From NCBI GenBank assembly GCA_035944555.1, contig DASZAY010000016.1, positions 1-64,000 on the forward strand: 64,000 nucleotides of DNA, in the 5' to 3' direction. This document shows, piece by piece, positions 59,674 to 64,000 of this stretch. Numbering within the stretch: position 1 is the first letter of the stretch; each line of letters starts with the position of its first letter. The stretch comes from CADCWK01 sp035944555 (GTDB taxonomy: Bacteria > Chloroflexota > Chloroflexia > Thermomicrobiales > UBA6265). Both the position numbers and the translations under genes were made by a program. The notes beneath the pieces are model-generated. The model was not told the DNA's origin. It was given only the letters and a program-made list of their open reading frames with translations, and searched no databases.

Positions 59674-62180
59674 CCCGACCACCTGACCATCCTCACCGGG
59701 GCACCGCCGGCGACGACCGACCCGGCGACGTGTTCCATCCCGCTGAGAGCGACCAGGCCCGGCTGCTCGACGCCGCCCTCGACGACCTCCACCGGTCCGC
59801 CGGTGTGTCCGGTTCCGCCGCTGCCGACGCTGGGCTGGACCCGGCGCTGGCCGAGACGGCCCGGCAGGTTCACGCCACGGTCAATGCCGCACAACCCCGC
59901 CTCCGACCCATGGACAAGCACCACATCTGGGAGGACCTCATGCGATCCCACGCATCACTCGGCGCCGGGACACCCCGGCCCGCGGCAACGACCACCCTGT
60001 CCCCGCCATCCATGACCGCCACCCGGCCACCGTCGGCAGCTGCCCGTGCCCTGGGAGCCGGATCGGCCGGATCGGCCGGATCGGCTCCGACCGGCCTCGG
60101 ATCATCCCGTCCCGTCGTCCCGCACCGGACCACGCCCGCGTCCCGTTGGCTGCGGCGCGGCTGGCCTGCCATCGAGTTGCTGGGTGCGGCCGCGCTCATC
60201 ATCGGGATCGTCGCCGTGATCATCGGCGCGACCGGCGGAAACCGTCCGGCTCCGACGCAATTCGCCGGCGTCGGTGTCGGCACCGCCGAAGCGACCCCGG
60301 CGGCCGAGACGACGACCGTCGCCACGCTCCCCGACCCCGGCAACACCGGCGTCATGCCGGGGCCCGGCCCGGTAGGGCAGCCGGAGCTGATCTGGCGTGT
60401 GCCGATTGCGCAAGGGGGGCCAGTCCTCGCAGTTGGTGAGGACATGGTCATCCATTCGCTTTTCCCGGAAGAGCCCCTGGCTGAGGACCGTGGTCCATGG
60501 ACGATCGAGGCCCGGACCGCGCGAGCCGGGACGGTCGCCTGGGATGTGGAGCTGACCGCCGATACCATCGCCATCACGGGGATCTGGGAGGAAACCGTCC
60601 TTGTTTCGACATCGACCGCGCTTGAACCGCTCCGGTTCGGGTCAGAGACGATAGGAGAAGCCGGAGAGGCTCATGTCCTGGGGCTCGATGCCGCCAACGG
60701 AGACCTGCGCTGGTCGGTCGCTCTGGCCGACGCAAGCATCCTGGGGACGTGGATCAACGGCCCGGTTGTGACCGCCGCCGGAACCGGGTATGCCACGACC
60801 AGCCGCGGTTCGATCGTGGCCCTCGATCTTCACTCGGGCAGCATCCAGTGGTCCGCTGATGTGCGGACAGATGGCGCGGTCACCTCGTCCGACCAGCAGA
60901 TCGGCATCCCGGCGGTGGCCGATGGGATCGTCACGACGTTTTCGCTGACGACCGGGCACCTGTACGCGCTGGACGCCGGGTCCGGTGATCGGCTCTGGGA
61001 TCGGCAGGTGATCGACTTCATCGATCCGCCCGAGGGCCTACCGGCTGATATCCAGCCCGCCCCTGCCGCAACGCTCGGCGGGCCGGCGATGGTAGCGGAT
61101 CGGCTGTATTACACGACCTCTGCCTATGGTGATCCGGATGGAGAGGGTGAGCAGTCGCTCGTCGCGCTGGACGCCACGACGGGTGAGCCAACCTGGGAGA
61201 TCGAGCTCGATCCCATTGACCTCACTAACTGGGAGCGCCCGTACGGTGTCAGCCAACCGTACGTCTCTGGTAATGTCGTCGCCGTGATGACTGGCAGCCA
61301 GGGAACGGTCACCGGCTATTCCGCCTTGGATGGGGCACTGCTCTGGGAAGCTCCGCTGGATGGGGTTTTCGGTGCTCAGATCTCCATCGTCGGGGAGACG
61401 ATGTACCTGGCTCGATCCGATGGGCACTTGACCGCAATTGTCTCGACGGACGGCACTGAGTTGTGGAGCGTCGGACTAGGTGGGAGCCTGGGTGGGGCGC
61501 CGTTCGTCGTCAACGAGGTTATTTATCAGGTGGGCGGCACAGGATTGCTCTTCGCGATCGGTGGCGACGGCACGACGAGCGCCGTAAACGCCACACTAAG
61601 CGCCGGGACCAACATCTCCGGTCAGGCGACCTGCGATGTCGAGCCGCGTCCAGCTCCGTCCGTTCCCGGCGTCGGGTCGGAGTCGAGCATCTCGTCCATC
61701 GATGAGGTCGGCACGCCAGGCGCGACGCTGGCCGAATCGGACCTCCTCGGTCCGAACGAGCCGTTGAACCTGATGCAACCGACCTTGGCCTGGCCCGAGA
61801 TTCCGGTGGGAACGCCGGCCGACGCCGAGACGATCGCCGCTATCGAGCAGACGGTCGACGGGATGACAGTCTGCGGTCGGTCGGGCGACCTCAATCTGGT
61901 CGCTGCGCACTTCACCGACGATTACTTCCGTCGCCCATTCGTTGTCCGGACGACGACATTCGGAAATGCACTCCCGTCCAGCGAGATCCCGGTGATGAGC
62001 GGCGATGTTCGGATGCTTGATGATGGCCGGGCGGCGATGGTCGTGACCGAGGGCTTGATCCAGCGTGAGATCGGCCAGAACGAGGCCCGGCTCTGGGTGT
62101 TCGCCGAGCAGCCAGACGGTCAGTGGCTGGTCGATGAGGTCATCATCCTCAACGACAGCGGCGAGGCGCCGCAGGGGTAG
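59670..62180 (+). CDS. membrane beta-propeller protein coupled to ECF sigma
   Basis: An 836-residue single-pass protein. The cytosolic N-terminus (about 165 residues) has helices with LLDAALDDLHR and DKHHIWEDLMRSHASL but no zinc-anti-sigma cysteines. The membrane helix is LLGAAALIIGIVAVIIGAT (about 170-188). Outside, a PQQ-type propeller of about seven blades (HVLGLDAANGDLRWSVAL, GSIVALDLHSGSIQWSADV, HLYALDAGSGDRLWDRQV, SLVALDATTGEPTWEIEL, TVTGYSALDGALLWEAPL) runs to about 640. A CDVEPR block and an NTF2-like domain end the protein. It is probably a sensor that restrains the sigma factor encoded just upstream. Confidence 0.83.
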   Translation: MTRPPDHPHRGTAGDDRPGDVFHPAESDQARLLDAALDDLHRSAGVSGSAAADAGLDPALAETARQVHATVNAAQPRLRPMDKHHIWEDLMRSHASLGAGTPRPAATTTLSPPSMTATRPPSAAARALGAGSAGSAGSAPTGLGSSRPVVPHRTTPASRWLRRGWPAIELLGAAALIIGIVAVIIGATGGNRPAPTQFAGVGVGTAEATPAAETTTVATLPDPGNTGVMPGPGPVGQPELIWRVPIAQGGPVLAVGEDMVIHSLFPEEPLAEDRGPWTIEARTARAGTVAWDVELTADTIAITGIWEETVLVSTSTALEPLRFGSETIGEAGEAHVLGLDAANGDLRWSVALADASILGTWINGPVVTAAGTGYATTSRGSIVALDLHSGSIQWSADVRTDGAVTSSDQQIGIPAVADGIVTTFSLTTGHLYALDAGSGDRLWDRQVIDFIDPPEGLPADIQPAPAATLGGPAMVADRLYYTTSAYGDPDGEGEQSLVALDATTGEPTWEIELDPIDLTNWERPYGVSQPYVSGNVVAVMTGSQGTVTGYSALDGALLWEAPLDGVFGAQISIVGETMYLARSDGHLTAIVSTDGTELWSVGLGGSLGGAPFVVNEVIYQVGGTGLLFAIGGDGTTSAVNATLSAGTNISGQATCDVEPRPAPSVPGVGSESSISSIDEVGTPGATLAESDLLGPNEPLNLMQPTLAWPEIPVGTPADAETIAAIEQTVDGMTVCGRSGDLNLVAAHFTDDYFRRPFVVRTTTFGNALPSSEIPVMSGDVRMLDDGRAAMVVTEGLIQREIGQNEARLWVFAEQPDGQWLVDEVIILNDSGEAPQG
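60058..60084 (+). repeat. 9-bp tandem repeat in the propeller gene
   Basis: Three exact copies of CCGGATCGG encode an (AGS)n run in the cytosolic linker; liable to slip. Confidence 0.7.
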
Positions 62181-62213
62181 GACCCCCGGCTCAGGACCAA
62201 GGCCATGCCAAGA

Positions 62214-62249
62214 ACGGCACCGTCCCGGGATCATCCGGGGCGGCGCCGT
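62214..62249 (+). terminator. imperfect hairpin after the propeller gene
   Basis: A stem of about 15 bp (62214-62228 with 62235-62249) with one G-T pair and one mismatch, 33 bp past the stop. Confidence 0.5.
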
Positions 62250-62286
62250 CGCGTCTGGCGTAAGCCCATTCCGGTCTGTGGGCCGT

Positions 62287-62736
62287 ATGGTTTTTGGGCA
62301 GCGGAACGTTCTACCTCCCGAGCCGGACCGACTCGGCCGCCGTGAAGAACCCGACGACCAGGGCGTTGTCCGGCTCGCCGATGCCGTCCCGGCCAGCGGC
62401 TACACCGCCCGCTACCGCCACGAGGCCGGGCTGCCAGGGCTGCTGGATCGGTCGGCGTTCTTCCGGGCCGACTCCGCCACCGTCTACCCGGACACGCCGC
62501 GTAGTCCAACCATCGATGTCCGGATCGCGACGCCCAGTAACGCGCGCTACGACGTCGCTTGGGTGGAAGTCCGGGAGTGTCCGATCGCAAGCTCGGCCTT
62601 CCGGCCCGGCGAGACCACGCCTCGCGACCAGTGCGACCTCGTCGCCTCCCTGAGCGAGCGGTTCGACGAACCACCCGTGAGCGTCGCCTGTGTCCCCATT
62701 CCCACCCAACCGCAGGCTGGACTGCCCGGAGGGTAG
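62287..62736 (+). CDS. hypothetical protein, start uncertain
   Basis: About 149 residues ending at TAG 62736. Codon bias (GC-rich third positions) supports the frame from about 62390 on: SGYTARYRHEAGLPGLLDRSAFFRADSATVYPDTP, YDVAWVEVRECPIASSAFRPGE, LVASLSERFDEPPVSVACVPIP. Three Cys lie in the C-terminal half. The region from 62287 to 62390 is less convincing and no ribosome site is seen. No family recognised. Confidence 0.4.
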   Translation: MVFGQRNVLPPEPDRLGRREEPDDQGVVRLADAVPASGYTARYRHEAGLPGLLDRSAFFRADSATVYPDTPRSPTIDVRIATPSNARYDVAWVEVRECPIASSAFRPGETTPRDQCDLVASLSERFDEPPVSVACVPIPTQPQAGLPGG

Positions 62737-62888
62737 TAGCCGCCGGGGGATGGTCGCTGCCGGGCACTGGACCGCGGCACCGGTCTGGCGCACCATGCCG
62801 CAGCCCGTGGTCTGGCCGGAATGTCCGAGCCGGGCCGCACGCGCGGCCACTCCCCAGGATGGGAACGGCCTCTACCGGAGGAGCATCG

Positions 62889-63662
62889 ATGTTCACGACC
62901 GACCAGATCGCCCTGCAGCTCTACACCCTGCGCGACGTCATGGCGCAGGACTTCCTCGGCACGCTCGGCACCGTCGCCGACGCCGGTTACCCCGCCGTCG
63001 AGTTCGCCCGCTACGGCGACCAGACCCCGGCGGCCGTCCGGGCCCGGCTGGACGAGGTCGGCATGCGGACGATGGGCGCCCACACCCAGTTCCAGGCGCT
63101 GCTGGACGACTTCGAGAAGGCCGCCGGCGACGTCGTCACGGTCGGCGGGCAGTACCTGATCGTCCCGGGCGTGCCCAAGGACGAGTACCTGGAGACGCCC
63201 GACCAGGTCCGGCGGCTGGCCGGGATCTTCAATGGCTTCGGTGAGGCCGCGAAGGAGATGGGCCTGACCTTCCTCTATCACAACCACGACTTCGAGCTGC
63301 GCCACCGCGAGGGCTGGAGCGAGTCCGACCTGACGGCGCTGGAGTTGCTGCTCCACGAGACCGATCCGGCGCTCGTCAACTTCGAATTGGACGTGTTCTG
63401 GGCGATGGTCGCCGGGCGCAACAGTGAGGAGCTGATCCGGGCCTGGCCGGGCCGCTTCGCCTCGCTCCACGTCAAGGACATGGGTCCGGACGGCGAGGAC
63501 GCCCCGGCCGGCACCGGCAATCCTGACTGGGCGCCGATTTTCGCCGCGGCCGAAGAGGTCGGCGGGACGAAGTGGCTGGTCGTCGAGCAGGACAACCCGC
63601 GCGACCCGCTGGTCGACATCCGGACGAGCTACGACAACCTCGCGGCGATGCTCAACGGCTGA
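62889..63662 (+). CDS. sugar phosphate isomerase/epimerase family protein
   Basis: A 257-residue TIM-barrel of the xylose-isomerase-like AP-endonuclease-2 superfamily: ALQLYTLRDVM, YPAVEFARYG, FLYHNHDFEL, FELDVFW, FASLHVKDM and KWLVVEQDNP, which carry the metal and base residues (Glu, His, Asp, His, Glu). Such proteins isomerise or epimerise keto-sugars or inositol derivatives; the substrate is not given. GGAGGAG precedes ATG 62889. Confidence 0.9.
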   Translation: MFTTDQIALQLYTLRDVMAQDFLGTLGTVADAGYPAVEFARYGDQTPAAVRARLDEVGMRTMGAHTQFQALLDDFEKAAGDVVTVGGQYLIVPGVPKDEYLETPDQVRRLAGIFNGFGEAAKEMGLTFLYHNHDFELRHREGWSESDLTALELLLHETDPALVNFELDVFWAMVAGRNSEELIRAWPGRFASLHVKDMGPDGEDAPAGTGNPDWAPIFAAAEEVGGTKWLVVEQDNPRDPLVDIRTSYDNLAAMLNG

Positions 63663-63728
63663 TCCTGGAGGAAGGTCGGTCCTGTCTGGGTCGGCCTTCT
63701 GCCTCCTGTCTGAAGGTATGCCTGCATG

Positions 63729-63759
63729 CGTAGGGGCGACCCTTGTGGTCGCCCCTACG
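63729..63759. repeat. REP-like hairpin
   Basis: A perfect 13-bp stem (CGTAGGGGCGACC with its inverse), loop CTTGT, between convergent genes. The GTAGGGGCGACC type of arm recurs as a dispersed intergenic element in many genomes; it could also end transcription. Confidence 0.6.
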
Positions 63760-63803
63760 GCTCTCATTGTGGAAGGGCTTGTGCCAAATCGGCGGCTCGT
63801 CCC

Positions 63804-64000
63804 CTACCCGACCGGTTCGATGCCGCCTGCGTGCGTCTCCGCCGCCGTCCGCTCGCCGTCAGCCGTGTCGCTCGCTCGTTCGGTGGCACGGGCCAACAGC
63901 GTGCAGCCGATCGCCAGCGCCACGATGATCGCCATGACTACCCGGAGCGACGTCGGCTCGGCGATGAAGCCGAGCAGCGGGGGGCCGGCGAGGAAACCGG
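63804..64000 (-). CDS. MFS transporter, 3' end only
   Basis: The leftward reading from the window edge gives LAGPPLLGFIAEPTSLRVVMAIIVALAIGCTLLARATER and stops at TAG (63804-63806). The GPPLLGFIAE and following helix are typical of the last helices of MFS transporters. The rest lies outside the window. Confidence 0.65.
   Translation of the reverse strand, partial: GFLAGPPLLGFIAEPTSLRVVMAIIVALAIGCTLLARATERASDTADGERTAAETHAGGIEPVG

Noticed and set aside
62547..63767. A 406-codon minus-strand frame over the isomerase
   Set aside because: Antisense shadow; the isomerase has all family motifs and a strong ribosome site.
1..64000. tRNA, rRNA or insertion sequences
   Set aside because: No cloverleaf-like or rRNA segment, transposase motif or paired terminal repeats were recognised on reading; a covariance-model search would be decisive.

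Overview
The window looks like chromosomal DNA of a high-GC Chloroflexota bacterium, most likely a member of the Thermomicrobia (Sphaerobacter or Nitrolancea type). The grounds are very high GC with GC-rich third codon positions, many secreted proteins with Thr-Pro-rich spacers just after the signal peptide, several Uma2-type nucleases, an F420-type luciferase-like oxidoreductase, and secreted ScyD/sorbosone-dehydrogenase-type propellers. This assignment rests on protein style only; there is no rRNA or tRNA in the window. Many transcription units end in long perfect GC hairpins with little or no T-tract.

Layout. 0-6.5 kb: secreted sugar-dehydrogenase-like propeller, cupin, alpha/beta hydrolase, VOC protein, MFS exporter, acyl-CoA desaturase. 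6.7-9.8 kb: a large secreted HYR-repeat protein followed by a duplicated tail of the desaturase with its hairpin. 10-19.5 kb: Uma2 nuclease, M28 peptidase, MMPL transporter, an F420-type oxidoreductase divergent from a TetR regulator with a clear operator between them, a TAP-like hydrolase broken by an in-frame TAG, and a membrane protein. 19.9-26.7 kb is accessory: a decayed receiver-domain gene, a two-PAS soluble histidine kinase flanked by two tiny proteins that resemble isolated kinase DHp hairpins, a GT39 transferase, and a small protein overlapping a SLOG/DUF2493 gene. 26.8-36.7 kb: DUF3574 protein, MarR regulator, then two mirrored cassettes, each a Tat-exported FAD oxidoreductase followed by an alpha/beta-hydrolase-fold protein that has lost its catalytic Ser and His, on either side of an orphan ModA; then a small protein and a GNAT acetyltransferase. 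36.8-46.6 kb: Cas4/AddB-like nuclease, second Uma2 nuclease, ECF sigma with a coupled membrane anti-sigma-like protein, MBL hydrolase, HTH-PIN pair, zinc-ribbon membrane protein. 46.9-48.4 kb: secreted propeller. 49.1-54 kb: a putative replication or primosome-like module. 54.2-64 kb: a decayed membrane gene, a promoter with three 22-bp direct repeats driving another secreted propeller, a secreted protein, a VOC protein, a second ECF sigma with a coupled beta-propeller membrane protein, a sugar-phosphate isomerase and the end of an MFS gene.

The best candidate for an undescribed system is the 49.1-54 kb module: MerR-type regulator, 33-codon leader, AAA+ ATPase of ExeA/TniB type with an altered Walker B, a coupled small protein, and an 807-residue protein that combines a winged-helix-like N-terminus, a DnaD-like segment and a DnaA-domain-I-like C-terminus without any AAA+ motor of its own. 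The linker of that last gene carries six regularly spaced GTTG-N7-CAAC palindromes (33/45-bp alternation) that look like iterons written inside a coding region. The kinase-flanking mini-DHp proteins and the mirrored flavoprotein/pseudo-hydrolase cassettes are the next most interesting items.

All domain calls come from reading motifs by eye; no searches were run.
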